A stretch of DNA of 64,000 nucleotides from JAYEJW01 sp034716535 (GCA_034716535.1 JAYEJW010000243.1:7797-71796), one strand, 5' to 3'; shown: positions 47,858 through 57,010, numbered from the stretch's first letter. Numbers and translations: made by a program. The notes: generated by a model from the letters alone, not told the origin.

Positions 47858-48793
47858 TCAAAAACGACAGATGGTTTCCCCGCCGTGCTCGATCCAGCCG
47901 TGGATCATCTTCTTGGTGGTGAAGTCGCTGGCGCAGCTCCCGTCTTTGTCGATCACGATCACGCCTCCGCGCCCCGTCACCTTGCGCCGCAGATAGTCCA
48001 TGCCCTCCGACACGGCTGTGCGGGCGTCGCCCCCCTTGAAGTACAAGGCGTCCGAGATGGTTTTCGCGATGACGGTGCGCATGAAGTCCTCACCGTAGCC
48101 GGTGGCGGAAATGGCGCAGGTCTCGTTGTCGGCATAGACGCCGGCACCGACGATTGGGGAATCGCCGACCCGTCCCATCCGCTTGTTGACGATGCCTCCG
48201 GTGGAGGTGGCGGCGGCAAGGTTTCCTTCCAGATCCCGAGCCACCGCACCGATGGTGCCGTATTTTTGTTCCTCGCCTGCGGTCTCCTCGTCGTCGTGAT
48301 CGAGCATGATCCGGTGTCTGAATCGGGCCCGCTCCAGCTGGGCGACGCGGTCCGGGGTGAGAAAATAGTGGTCCGGGGTGTGCGGCATGCCGCAATGCTC
48401 GGCAAAGCGCAGCGCCCCTTCGCCGATGAGCATCACATGCTCGCTCCCGTCCATGACCAGGCGTGCGAGCTGGACCGGGTTTGCGATATTGGAGATCGCC
48501 GCCACGGACCCGGCGGCTAGGTCGCGGCCGTCCATGATGCCCGCGTCCATTTCGACGCGGCCATACTCGTTGAGCACCGAGCCGCAACCGGCATTGAACA
48601 TGGGATCGTCCTCCAACTGTGAGGCGCAGGTCTCGACTGCCTCGACGGCGCTGGCGCCGCGGGAGAGAATCTCACGGCCGTGCTCGAGGATCACGCGCAT
48701 GCTCTCCAGATAGCGAACGGCAATCTTGTCATCTTTGATGTTGTCCAGGGCACCGGCGCCGCCGTGGATCATGAGGGAGAAGGTCTTGTCCAT
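47858..48793 (-). CDS. Isoaspartyl peptidase/L-asparaginase, Ntn-hydrolase type
   Basis: A 311-residue type 2 asparaginase that self-cleaves to expose a catalytic threonine. Thr180 in KYGTIGAVA is the nucleophile. MIHGGAGAL at the start, DDPMFNAGCGSVLNEYGRVEMDAGIMDG and VGDSPIVGAGVYAD are the expected substrate-site stretches. It cleaves isoaspartyl dipeptides and asparagine. The start at 48793 is preferred, because the open frame to 48841 would begin inside the terminator hairpin of the upstream gene. The adjacent upstream gene encodes an ATP-grasp ligase. Confidence 0.92.
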   Translation of the reverse strand: MDKTFSLMIHGGAGALDNIKDDKIAVRYLESMRVILEHGREILSRGASAVEAVETCASQLEDDPMFNAGCGSVLNEYGRVEMDAGIMDGRDLAAGSVAAISNIANPVQLARLVMDGSEHVMLIGEGALRFAEHCGMPHTPDHYFLTPDRVAQLERARFRHRIMLDHDDEETAGEEQKYGTIGAVARDLEGNLAAATSTGGIVNKRMGRVGDSPIVGAGVYADNETCAISATGYGEDFMRTVIAKTISDALYFKGGDARTAVSEGMDYLRRKVTGRGGVIVIDKDGSCASDFTTKKMIHGWIEHGGETICRF

Positions 48794-48842
48794 TTTTTCT
48801 AACAACGAGCGGGATGCTCCCGCTTGTGGGAGCCTGAACATG

Positions 48843-48867
48843 AAAAAGGCACCGCAGCCGGTGCCTT
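48843..48867 (-). terminator. Rho-independent terminator of the ATP-grasp gene
   Basis: On the minus strand AAGGCACC, a 6-nt loop GGCTGC, GGTGCCTT and then TTTT. It is 47 bp after the ATP-grasp stop (48914) and before the asparaginase gene, so the two are separately terminated or only partly cotranscribed. Confidence 0.88.
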
Positions 48868-48913
48868 CTCCTGATTGGCGCGCTTTGTCTCGGCGCCGGG
48901 TGTGCGAACGCTA

Positions 48914-50032
48914 TCAAAGTCGACGCTGTAGTTCCAGCGCAAGCCGCTCCTGGACAGGCGGAGAGCCGGCGAGAAGAAACAGCACCTTGCCCACCAGAAC
49001 CGGTCCCCAGTTCACCATGATCACCCCCTCGCCTTTGTGTGCGCTGTACTCGATCCCCATCAGGTCGATATCCGCGAGAGAACGATGCCGGGTACAGAAG
49101 GTGCGTGCGAGCCACTTGCGCAGTCCGAGCTTGCGGGCAATCCCCGTGGGGTAGGAGGCACCGTTGAAGCGCGGATTGCACTCGATGGCTGAATACTCGA
49201 CGCCGCCGCTTTGCTCGACCACGGCTACGTCGAAGGCGAATACGCCACGCATGCCTTCCCGGTACAGCCACTCGGCCATGGGCTCGATGCTTTCCCAGGG
49301 CTCATGACTCGCCGGGTAGCGGTTGCCCTGGTGGGCAAAGCCGTCGAGCACCTGCTCGGTGGCGGCGAGGCGATGGAGCCCGTCCGCGTCAACCTCGTAC
49401 TGCAGGTTCAAGAAGATCTTGGAGACAACCTCCGCCTGCAGCTGAACCGGCACGCCCGGCTCGAACCTGCGCATCGCGGCCCGCAGCTCGGGCTCGTTTG
49501 CACAGCGGTAGATGCCGACGCCCGAAACCGATACTGCGGCCTTGAGATAGCAGGGGTAAGGGAAGTCCCTGATGTCGGCCTCCGGGATCGCTGCGACATC
49601 CGCGAAACACAACGTCTTCGGGACCGGAACGCCGAGCTCGTCCGCAAGTGCCATGAAGTTGTTCTTCGAGTTGATGAAGTCCACCGCCCGGAACCAGGCG
49701 TTGTCGGATCGGGCTTCCTGCTCGCCGGCTCCGAAGTAGAAAACCGAAATCTCGTCATGCGGATGCTCCGCCAGTCCGCGGTGCCGGACGTGCCAGAGTA
49801 CGTCCTTCGTATGGGTGAGGCCTACCCGCCGGTAGTGATTTGAGATGTAGGGCCATTGGGGCTCCAGGTCCGGGTGGAGTTGGATGATGTCGCCCGGTTC
49901 CGTCATCCCCAGGGCGCGCCCGGAGTACAGGTGATTCCCCACTACACCGTCGGCGGTACAGCCCATGATGTCGTGATTGAAGATGCGCTGCGGCTCGAGG
50001 GCCGCCGCGGTTGCTGCAAGTGTCGCCGTCAT
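48914..50032 (-). CDS. ATP-grasp domain protein
   Basis: A 372-residue protein with an ATP-grasp fold. FINSKNNFMALADELGVPVPKTLCF is the usual pre-ATP-grasp helix, YPCYLKAAVSVSGVGIYRC is the lysine and Gly-rich loop, and GVEYSAIECNPRFNGASYP supplies the metal ligands (Glu, Asn). Such enzymes form carboxylate-amine or carboxylate-thiol bonds through acyl phosphates. The substrate is not known. The ATG at 50032 has AGGGGAG upstream; the frame is open further to 50158 without support. Confidence 0.86.
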   Translation of the reverse strand: MTATLAATAAALEPQRIFNHDIMGCTADGVVGNHLYSGRALGMTEPGDIIQLHPDLEPQWPYISNHYRRVGLTHTKDVLWHVRHRGLAEHPHDEISVFYFGAGEQEARSDNAWFRAVDFINSKNNFMALADELGVPVPKTLCFADVAAIPEADIRDFPYPCYLKAAVSVSGVGIYRCANEPELRAAMRRFEPGVPVQLQAEVVSKIFLNLQYEVDADGLHRLAATEQVLDGFAHQGNRYPASHEPWESIEPMAEWLYREGMRGVFAFDVAVVEQSGGVEYSAIECNPRFNGASYPTGIARKLGLRKWLARTFCTRHRSLADIDLMGIEYSAHKGEGVIMVNWGPVLVGKVLFLLAGSPPVQERLALELQRRL

Positions 50033-50331
50033 TGCTCGAAGCTCCCCTTTTCGCTCTTTATCCGGACATCGAGTCTTGCAAGAATCGAACCGCGCCTTTT
50101 GCCGGGCTTTTCGCCAAAAATCGGCTAGATATCGGTGCATACTCGGCTTCGGATGCACCAGAACCGGGCGTCAAGGGCTGGTGGATCCGGACTCGGAATT
50201 GCGGACCGAGCGAAGGGGGAGGTCGCAAGTACAGCAGCGTCTAAGTTTCTCCAACAGTCATGATGCCAGTAGGTTCTCTTCGCGCCCTTCGCGGCTTCGC
50301 GTGAGACTCTCTCTTGTTACGGAGTACTAGG
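50033..50331. other. Intergenic region before the ATP-grasp gene
   Basis: No gene seen in 299 bp. It probably contains the promoter for the ATP-grasp gene. Near 50279-50305 there is a short run of imperfect TTCGCG-containing repeats, CTTCGCGCC then CTTCGCGG then CTTCGCG, directly after the DUF2950 stop. Confidence 0.45.
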
Positions 50332-51258
50332 TCAATCGGTCACGGGCTGCCAGCTCTCGTCCGGATCGTACGTGGAGATGTCCGCAGCCAGCGACGGCGT
50401 CTCTTCACCCAAGTCCTTCTGAAACAGAATTCCCGACTGGTTGACCATGAAGGTCGTGATGCCTGAATTGCCGTACTCCGCAGGGTGTGCCAGGAGGCCG
50501 AATCCCTTGGTCATGTGCCCGTTGTCGACGTATTCTTTGGATCCGCCCGGTGCGTTCTCGCCCTGGGCCGTGAGGACGCGGTAGTAGTAACCCTGATAGG
50601 GGCTCGGCTCGGCGCTTTCCCCGGGCTGGTAGCCCTTCGCGACCGCTTCGGCCACGAGTCGGCCCATGGGGCTCTGGGGCTCGCCCTCGGCCGTTGGCCA
50701 GAAAAGACCGTCGCGCGTGCCCTCGTCGCTCATGAGCTTCTGAGCAAATTGCCGGATGCCGTCACCGTTGCGGTCCTCGGCCGCATATTCGTATTGGGCG
50801 TCCACGTAGACCCTGGTCACGGCGATGGCATGAAGCTCGTTTCGCCCGACGCGGCGGTTGAGCAGCTCCTCTTTGCCGGCGGCGGCGTCGAAGCGCCAGC
50901 CGTCCGGCGCGCGGACCAGCGGGATGGGAAAAGGCCAGTTCTCGTTGCCGATGGAGAGCATCGCAAGATCGTCACCCTCCTGCTCGATTCGGGCCCCTTC
51001 GTCCGTGGCTTCGACGAAGGCCCGGCGCTCTTCTGCGTCGGCCACCGGGTCTCCCGAGCGGAGATCCTCGGCGCCCGGTCCTAGGATCGCAAGTATCGCG
51101 TCGCGGTCCTCCGAGCCGGCGGCCTCGATCAGGGCCTTTACGGCAGCGTCGGGGCTCGGGTACAGGCTCTGCTCTACCGCCGCCGTGGCACCGGCGAGGA
51201 TGACCATCAGGGCGCCGCACATCAGCGCGATCCGGTTCGCACGTGGGTTCGAAATCAT
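50332..51258 (-). CDS. DUF2950 family exported protein
   Basis: A 308-residue protein with a signal peptide (residues 9-27). The DUF2950 pattern is clear: SPDAAVKALIEAAGSEDRDAILAILGPGAEDL, GWRFDAAAGKEELLNRRVGRNELHAI, YAAEDRNGDGIRQFAQKLMSDEGTRDGLFWP, PYQGYYYRVLTAQGENAPGG and GKGYVDNGHMTKGF-like KEYVDNGHMTKGFGLLAHPAEYG. It is the downstream partner of the DUF3300 gene, 52 bp apart, as seen in many proteobacteria. The function is unknown. ATG at 51258 has AAGGAG upstream. Confidence 0.9.
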   Translation of the reverse strand: MISNPRANRIALMCGALMVILAGATAAVEQSLYPSPDAAVKALIEAAGSEDRDAILAILGPGAEDLRSGDPVADAEERRAFVEATDEGARIEQEGDDLAMLSIGNENWPFPIPLVRAPDGWRFDAAAGKEELLNRRVGRNELHAIAVTRVYVDAQYEYAAEDRNGDGIRQFAQKLMSDEGTRDGLFWPTAEGEPQSPMGRLVAEAVAKGYQPGESAEPSPYQGYYYRVLTAQGENAPGGSKEYVDNGHMTKGFGLLAHPAEYGNSGITTFMVNQSGILFQKDLGEETPSLAADISTYDPDESWQPVTD

Positions 51259-51310
51259 GTCTGGCATCTCCTTGTACGAGAGAAGTTTTCGGGTTGGCAT
51301 CCGGGGCCGA

Positions 51311-52741
51311 TCAGCCACGGCGGCCGCTTCCGCTGCGTCCGCCGCCGCGGGCACCGCCTCCACCGCCGCGCTTCGCCGCCCCGCCGCCGCGGCTGCTTGA
51401 TCCGCGCTTGCTGGCCGCGCGGTCGAGCCCGCTCCTATCCACTTTAAAGGCGCTGGAGCGACCCCCGTCTCGCTTTGCCGGCGCTTTGACCTCGCGGCTC
51501 GCAGGGCGCTTGACCTCACGCGTCTGCGGGCGCTGCTTCTGGTCGCGGGTTTGCGCCCGTTTGGTGTCGCGGGACTCCGGACGCTTGGTCTCGCGCGGTG
51601 CAGGGCGCTTGGCCTCCCGGCTCTGCGGGCGTTTGACGTCCCCACTTGCCGGCCTTTTTGCTTCCTGAGTCGCGGGGCGCTTGACATCCCGCGTCTCGGG
51701 ACGCTTTAGATCAGGTTGGCCCTGGCGGTCCCGGCCGCGCGCAGCATCGCGGTCGATGCGGTTGTCCTGCCTTGCGCCGGCGTACTTTTGCTTGGTCTCC
51801 TGGTTGCGGTAACGGACCCCGCCGCGGCGTTCCGGATTGTGCTCCCACTTCGTGAAGTCGTTGCCGACGATGCCGCGGTTGATGTTGACGTCACCCCGCT
51901 GGATATTCACGTTGCGGTTGATGTTCTCAGGCCTTCTCCAGCCGCCTCCCCAGTAGCCGGGATTGTTCCAGTAGCCGGGTCTGCCGTAATAGCCGCGGCC
52001 CCCGTAATAGACCCGGTAATCGTTCCTGTCCCAGAGAATGGCCGCGGTCAGCAGACCGCCGACCAGAGCGCCGACGCCGAAGCTCACCAGGTTGTCGCTG
52101 CTCGATGAGCCGGAGTCCGTGACGTAGGTGGTGGTCGGGGTGGTATAGGTCGCGGGGTAGTACGTGGTTGCCGGCGGCGCTGTCTGGCCGTACACCGTGG
52201 AGGGGTTGTAAGCGGGTACGTAGACGACCTGCGGATCCGCCGGCTGGACGACGATGGTATCGCCTTCGGTCTCGACCTGTTGCTGCTCGGTCGTCTGCAG
52301 GTTTCCGGCATCCTGGGCCTCCTTGCGCAGGCGCTGAACCGCATCCATGACGTCGTCGTCTTGGGCGAGCATGGCGTCCCCCAGGTCCTGGGTCCAGTCC
52401 AGATTGTCGTTCATGTAGTCCAGCACGTCCGGGAAGAACACCAGCGTCTTGACGCTCTGGTCCCAGGGCTCCGCCTCGGTGGCCTGCTCCAGGGCCTCGC
52501 CTTCGAGGTCCGGGTGGCCCTTGAGCCAACGTGCGGCCTGCACCAGGTCCAGAGGGTAGGTGGAGGCCATGAGCAACTGGGCCAGTAGCGCATCCGGGTA
52601 CAGGGCAATGGGCGCGACCAACTGCTCGATCTGGTCCGGTGGGAATAGCTCGCGATCCGGCTGTTCTTCGGCCACCAGTGCGCCGTGAAAAAGCCACAGT
52701 GCCGTGAGCCAGGCCACCGTCAGGCGTTTGAGTGTCTCCAT
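51311..52741 (-). CDS. DUF3300 family exported protein with basic repeat tail
   Basis: A 476-residue envelope protein. Residues 1-24 are a signal peptide. DUF3300 occupies about 30-180 (LVAPIALYPDALLAQLLMASTYPLDLVQAARWL, DPQVVYVPAYNPSTVYG). A Thr/Tyr-rich part, one membrane-spanning-like Gly/Ala segment near 218-237, and a Tyr/Gly-rich stretch follow. Residues 346-426 are ten copies of an 8-residue unit of the type KRPxxRxx, and the end is Gly/Arg/Ser-rich. The net charge of the tail is strongly positive, so it may bind nucleic acid, LPS or cell wall. ATG at 52741 has GGAGG. Confidence 0.9.
   Translation of the reverse strand: METLKRLTVAWLTALWLFHGALVAEEQPDRELFPPDQIEQLVAPIALYPDALLAQLLMASTYPLDLVQAARWLKGHPDLEGEALEQATEAEPWDQSVKTLVFFPDVLDYMNDNLDWTQDLGDAMLAQDDDVMDAVQRLRKEAQDAGNLQTTEQQQVETEGDTIVVQPADPQVVYVPAYNPSTVYGQTAPPATTYYPATYTTPTTTYVTDSGSSSSDNLVSFGVGALVGGLLTAAILWDRNDYRVYYGGRGYYGRPGYWNNPGYWGGGWRRPENINRNVNIQRGDVNINRGIVGNDFTKWEHNPERRGGVRYRNQETKQKYAGARQDNRIDRDAARGRDRQGQPDLKRPETRDVKRPATQEAKRPASGDVKRPQSREAKRPAPRETKRPESRDTKRAQTRDQKQRPQTREVKRPASREVKAPAKRDGGRSSAFKVDRSGLDRAASKRGSSSRGGGAAKRGGGGGARGGGRSGSGRRG
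51464..51706 (-). repeat. In-frame 24-bp coding repeats in the DUF3300 gene
   Basis: Ten 24-bp units code for KRPETRDV, KRPATQEA, KRPASGDV, KRPQSREA and similar octapeptides (one unit has an extra residue, another starts KAP). Because the period is a multiple of three, unit gain or loss keeps the frame, so length can vary between strains. Confidence 0.88.
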
Positions 52742-53016
52742 GTGCTCGCCTCCGCTTGGGGTTGTCGGTCTAAGCGATTCATTCCGAAAACCGGCCCAGA
52801 AAGCACCAATTTGCCAAGGGGCTGGTACCTGCCCGGCCAGGTTGCGGAATTCAAGCTTCAACATAAGGGCTTTGATCGGGAACAAAAAATCGGTAGCTTC
52901 ACTCTTCAGTGGACCCGGTTCGGGGTTGGTCTGGGATCTTCATGACGACGACGCGCAACTCCTTTGCCGATATGTCGGCGGTCAGTAGTCCGGTGGCACC
53001 TCTCCACGGTTCAGGA

Positions 53017-53595
53017 TCAGGGGCGGGCGATCGGTTGGCCACGGCTGGTGAAGGAGAGGTTGTGGGACCTGTCCACGCCGATCATGACGGCCTCGACGAT
53101 CGGCGGGTTGACCTCCCGGTCAGCCGACCACTCGACGATGAAGTTGGCGCCTGAGCCGCCCTCCGTGTCCCGCTTCTCCACCAGGTACGACACAGTCTCC
53201 AGGGGCCCCAGGGTGATCGGTGCTTCCGCGTATTCGCGGATCATCTGGCCCTGGGTGTCAAAGTAACGGACGCGATCGACACGGATCGATCGCTCCGGGT
53301 CGGTATTGCGCACGCTGAGCGTGACCTCGAGTAGGAATGCCTCGCCGCCGCGGGAGTAGATATGCGAATAGGCGGGGACGTACACCGCGGGACCTATGGA
53401 GCTTGCGGCCGGTTGCGCCGGTTGAGCGGCGGTCCCGGGTTGGGGCGGCCGGAAGCTCAACTGGTCCTCGATGGTCTCGAGTCGGCTGCCCACGTACAGC
53501 ATCGTCAGGATGATCGCGAGCACGGCGGCGCTGGCAACAATGGACAGGGCGATCGGGACCTTCTTCTTCCGGTCGGCGGCGGTGGGTTCTGGCAT
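53017..53595 (-). CDS. DUF3124 domain membrane-anchored protein
   Basis: A 192-residue protein with one N-terminal transmembrane helix (residues 14-36), then a linker rich in Pro/Ala/Gln, and a DUF3124 domain: VYVPAYSHIYSRGGEAFLLEVTLSVRNTD, VRYFDTQGQMIREY, APITLGPLETVSYLVEKRD and SGANFIVEW. The domain should be in the periplasm. Family function is unknown. The gene is 275 bp upstream of the DUF3300 gene on the same strand. Confidence 0.86.
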   Translation of the reverse strand: MPEPTAADRKKKVPIALSIVASAAVLAIILTMLYVGSRLETIEDQLSFRPPQPGTAAQPAQPAASSIGPAVYVPAYSHIYSRGGEAFLLEVTLSVRNTDPERSIRVDRVRYFDTQGQMIREYAEAPITLGPLETVSYLVEKRDTEGGSGANFIVEWSADREVNPPIVEAVMIGVDRSHNLSFTSRGQPIARP

Positions 53596-53656
53596 GACTG
53601 ATTTCGTCCTCTAAATTGCTCGGAATCAGGCTCGCTCAGGCGAATGCCAATAGTCC

Positions 53657-54622
53657 CTAGTTTCCGCGACCCAGTAGGGATTCGACCAGGTGCTGAGCCA
53701 CGAGCCCGTGCCCCTCTTCGTTGAGGTGCCATACGTCCATCGCAAAGGCGCGGGGCATGGCACCTTGGGCAAGCGGTGATTCCAGAAGATTCAACACCGC
53801 CACACCCTTTTCCGAGAGCTGCCTGTCGATCTCTTCATGCGTGTGGGCGAGCGGATAGTCGGCGAATCCGTCTTCCGGGAAGACAGGAACGAGCGCTACG
53901 AAAAATTCCGCTCCTTCGGCTGCAAGCCTGTTCTTTATCTCAACAATCCGTTCGAAGACCAGCGCCTTATTCTTCCGGAAATGATAGTCGTGGTACTCGG
54001 AGAATTGCTGAAAAAATTTCTCCAGGCGTAACAGGAAGAAGCTGTCCGGCTTGCGGAAGTACTTCATCTTTCCCGCGGAGTCGCCTTCCAGGTCGAAGTC
54101 GTTCATGCACATCACGTAAACGACGATGTCTGGACTGAACGGCATGGCCCTCTCACCGATCAGCTCCATGACCTGGATGGCGTTGTAGCCGTCGACGGCG
54201 AAGCCGAGGGTCTCGATCTCGGCAGTCGGGAAGCGGGTTCGCCCGAGGGCCTCGACACGTCGAACGAAGGTCCGATCAAGATCGACACCGATACCCAGGG
54301 TTACGGAATCCCCTGCGAAGGCAATCCGCAGTACGCCTTCTCTCTTGTCCCGCTCATGCTCCCGGTCCCGGAATCCGTGGCGGTTCGTCCTGATGACCGA
54401 GCCCCATTTTTCGACCTCTCCGTTGGAACGATACTCCCACAGCATCGTCGCGTTCTCTGATGGCACCGTGAGCTTTCCGTACCAATCGCCCGTTTCCTCG
54501 AACTCGGACTTCCAATTGTCGTATTCATAGCTTTTCCAAAGCTCGTAGGCCCCGACGAACAGCGCCAGAGCGAGCAGCGTGCTGACGGCGGACAGCAGGG
54601 CGTCGGACCAGAATTTCCTCAT
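53657..54622 (-). CDS. SGNH-fold hydrolase-like protein with N-terminal membrane anchor
   Basis: A 321-residue protein with one N-terminal membrane helix (residues 8-27). Block I of the SGNH fold is IAFAGDSVTLGIGV, the Asn-containing block is VVYVMCMNDF, and the C-terminal block is MDVWHLNEEGHGLVAQHL with Asp and His of the catalytic dyad. It would hydrolyse or transfer an acyl ester on the outer side of the membrane. It is divergent from a carbamoyltransferase and SxtJ gene pair, a grouping seen with surface glycan or specialised metabolite modification. The ATG at 54622 gives the anchor; the longer frame is not needed. Confidence 0.85.
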   Translation of the reverse strand: MRKFWSDALLSAVSTLLALALFVGAYELWKSYEYDNWKSEFEETGDWYGKLTVPSENATMLWEYRSNGEVEKWGSVIRTNRHGFRDREHERDKREGVLRIAFAGDSVTLGIGVDLDRTFVRRVEALGRTRFPTAEIETLGFAVDGYNAIQVMELIGERAMPFSPDIVVYVMCMNDFDLEGDSAGKMKYFRKPDSFFLLRLEKFFQQFSEYHDYHFRKNKALVFERIVEIKNRLAAEGAEFFVALVPVFPEDGFADYPLAHTHEEIDRQLSEKGVAVLNLLESPLAQGAMPRAFAMDVWHLNEEGHGLVAQHLVESLLGRGN

Positions 54623-54752
54623 CGTTTTTCGATAGATCGCAACCGGCCGCGAGTTTGACAGATCCCCGACATGCTCACAAGATAACGCTCCGCCCGGTCT
54701 TCCCTCGTCCACACCTTTCCGCCCCGAGTCCCCAAACGGTAACATTTTCACC

Positions 54753-56597
54753 TTGGCCATCAATATCCTTGGATTATCGGCTTACTATCACGACAGCGCG
54801 GCAGCATTGGTGCGCGACGGAGAGGTCATGGCCGCTGCGCAGGAGGAGCGCTTCAGCCGCAGGAAGCACGATGCGCGTTTCCCGCGCGAGGCGATCGACT
54901 ATTGTCTGCGCGAAGGGGGCCTGGGGCTCGGAGAGATCGATCAGGTTGTTTTCTACGACAAGCCGTTGGTCAAGTTCGAGCGCCTGCTCGAGACGTACCT
55001 GAGCTATGTTCCCCGCGGGTTCCGCTCCTTTGTGGCGGCGATGCCGGTCTGGCTGAAGGACAAGCTGTTCCTGAAGGAAACGCTGAAGAAGGAGCTCGAG
55101 GCCGTCGGCAACCTCCAGCGGCGCGAGCTTCCCGCGCTGATGTTCTCCGAGCATCATCGGTCCCACGCCGCCTCGGCCTTTTTCGCAAGCCCTTACCGAC
55201 GCGCGGCGGTGCTCTGCCTCGACGGCGTCGGCGAGTGGGCCACCACCTCGGTGTGGCTGGGCGAGGAAAACCGTTTGATTCCCCAGTGGGAGATCGATTT
55301 CCCCCATTCCCTGGGCCTGCTCTATTCGGCTTTCACCTATTACACCGGATTCAAGGTCAACTCCGGCGAGTACAAGCTGATGGGCCTGGCGCCTTACGGC
55401 GAGCCGAAGTATGTCGACGTCATTCTGCGGGAGCTGATGGATCTCAAGCCCGACGGGACGTTCCGGTTGGATATGCGCTATTTCGATTATGCAACCGGCC
55501 TGACCATGACCAACCGGCGCTTCGACACCCTCTTCGGCGGCCCCCCGCGGAAGCCGGAGAGCCGTATCGGCCAGCGCGAGATGGATCTGGCGGCATCCAT
55601 ACAAAGGGTTACCGAGGAGGTGGTTCTGCGTCTTGCACACACGCTCCACCGGGAGCTGAAGATGGACCGTCTGTGTCTCGCCGGTGGCGTGGCCTTGAAC
55701 TGCGTCGCCAACGGCCGCGTCTTGCGCGAAGGTCCGTTCCGGGACATCTGGGTCCAGCCCGCGGCGGGGGACGCCGGCGGCGCCCTGGGTGCCGCGCTTG
55801 CCGCCTGGCACGAGTACCACCAGGGGCCGCGTCTTACCGACGGGGCAGACGGTATGCAGGGGTCCTATCTCGGTCCCCGCTTCACCAACGCAGAGATCAC
55901 CGGTTATCTGGACGGCATCGGGGCCAAGTATCTTGTGCTCGACGATGAGCAACTGATGCCGACTCTCGCCGAGCTTCTCGAGCAGGAGAAGGTGGTCGGC
56001 TGGCTGCAAGGGCGCATGGAATTCGGGCCCCGTGCCCTTGGCGGACGCTCCATCATCGGCGATCCGCGCAGCACCAAGATGCAATCGGTGATGAACCTCA
56101 AGATCAAATATCGGGAGTCGTTCCGACCCTTTGCCCCCGCCGTCAAGGAAGACAAGGTCTCGGATTGGTTCGAGCATGCTCGCAGCAGTCCTTACATGCT
56201 GTTGGTGGCGCCCGTGGCCCAGGGGCGTCGCATCGCCATGACGGATAAGCAGAAGGACCTGTTCGGTATCGACAAGCTCAAGGTCCCCCGTTCAGAGATC
56301 CCGGCGGTCACCCACGTGGACTACTCGGCCAGGATCCAGACGGTGCACCCCGAGACCAATCCCCGTTTTTATCGCCTGCTGGATGCGTTCGAGCGAAGGA
56401 CCGGTTGCCCTGTCTTGATCAACACCTCGTTCAATGTGCGCGGCGAGCCCATCGTCTGCTCCCCGGAAGACGCCTACCGGTGCTTCATGCGCACCGAGAT
56501 GGACTATCTGGTGATGGAGAACGTCCTGCTGGCCAAGTCGGAACAGCCCGAGTGGTCCGAAGAAGACGACTGGCGCGATGAGTTCGGGTTGGATTGA
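54753..56597 (+). CDS. NodU/CmcH-type carbamoyltransferase
   Basis: A 614-residue O-carbamoyltransferase. N-terminal ASKHA-like part: NILGLSAYYHDSAAALVRDG and FSEHHRSHAASAF with metal-binding histidines. The C-terminal YrdC-like part has VVGWLQGRMEFGPRALGGRSI, the site where carbamoyl adenylate is made. It moves a carbamoyl group from carbamoyl phosphate to a hydroxyl on a sugar or small molecule. The start is a TTG at 54753 with a weak ribosome site. It overlaps the next gene by one base (TGATG), so translation is coupled. Confidence 0.93.
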   Translation: MAINILGLSAYYHDSAAALVRDGEVMAAAQEERFSRRKHDARFPREAIDYCLREGGLGLGEIDQVVFYDKPLVKFERLLETYLSYVPRGFRSFVAAMPVWLKDKLFLKETLKKELEAVGNLQRRELPALMFSEHHRSHAASAFFASPYRRAAVLCLDGVGEWATTSVWLGEENRLIPQWEIDFPHSLGLLYSAFTYYTGFKVNSGEYKLMGLAPYGEPKYVDVILRELMDLKPDGTFRLDMRYFDYATGLTMTNRRFDTLFGGPPRKPESRIGQREMDLAASIQRVTEEVVLRLAHTLHRELKMDRLCLAGGVALNCVANGRVLREGPFRDIWVQPAAGDAGGALGAALAAWHEYHQGPRLTDGADGMQGSYLGPRFTNAEITGYLDGIGAKYLVLDDEQLMPTLAELLEQEKVVGWLQGRMEFGPRALGGRSIIGDPRSTKMQSVMNLKIKYRESFRPFAPAVKEDKVSDWFEHARSSPYMLLVAPVAQGRRIAMTDKQKDLFGIDKLKVPRSEIPAVTHVDYSARIQTVHPETNPRFYRLLDAFERRTGCPVLINTSFNVRGEPIVCSPEDAYRCFMRTEMDYLVMENVLLAKSEQPEWSEEDDWRDEFGLD

Positions 56598-57010
56598 TGA
56601 TGACTGAGATGCCTGTCGCGGTTGAAAAGAAAGCACTTCGTGAGTTCGGTTTGGTCACCGGCGGTATCGTCGCGGTGCTCTTCGGGCTGGTTCTTCCCTG
56701 GCTTTTCGGGGCCGCAGAGTTTCCCCGCTGGCCCTGGTTTGTCGGCGCCCTGCTCGCAACCTGGGGCCTTTCTTGGCCGGCGGGCCTCGGGCCCGTCTAC
56801 CGGGGCTGGATGAAACTCGGCCACGCGCTCGGCTGGGTCAATACAAGGATCCTGCTCGGTATCCTGTTCTTCCTGCTATTCCTTCCCGCCGGGCTGATCA
56901 TGCGCCTCTTGGGCAAAGACCCGATGGCGCGCAAACGGGATTCCGGCGCCACCAGTTACCGGGTCGCCAGCAAGGATCAGCCGCGGGACCACCTGGAGAG
57001 GCCTTACTGA
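56597..57010 (+). CDS. SxtJ-family membrane protein
   Basis: A 137-residue protein with two to three membrane helices. EFGLVTGGIVAVLFGLVLPWLF, the middle WPWFVGALLATWGLSWP and LLGILFFLLFLPAGLIMRLLGKDPM are the family parts. SxtJ lies beside a carbamoyltransferase in the saxitoxin cluster and in many bacterial glycan clusters. Its function is not known, perhaps it is a membrane platform. It starts at the overlapping ATG of TGATG at 56597 and ends in an overlapping TGATG at 57010. Confidence 0.87.
   Translation: MMTEMPVAVEKKALREFGLVTGGIVAVLFGLVLPWLFGAAEFPRWPWFVGALLATWGLSWPAGLGPVYRGWMKLGHALGWVNTRILLGILFFLLFLPAGLIMRLLGKDPMARKRDSGATSYRVASKDQPRDHLERPY

Noticed and set aside
51464..51706. 24-bp tandem repeats resembling a CRISPR-like array
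   Set aside because: There are no unique spacers, the repeats are contiguous, and they are in-frame coding sequence of the DUF3300 protein.
54774..56177. 467-residue minus-strand open frame
   Set aside because: Antisense to the carbamoyltransferase, which has clear motifs on the plus strand.
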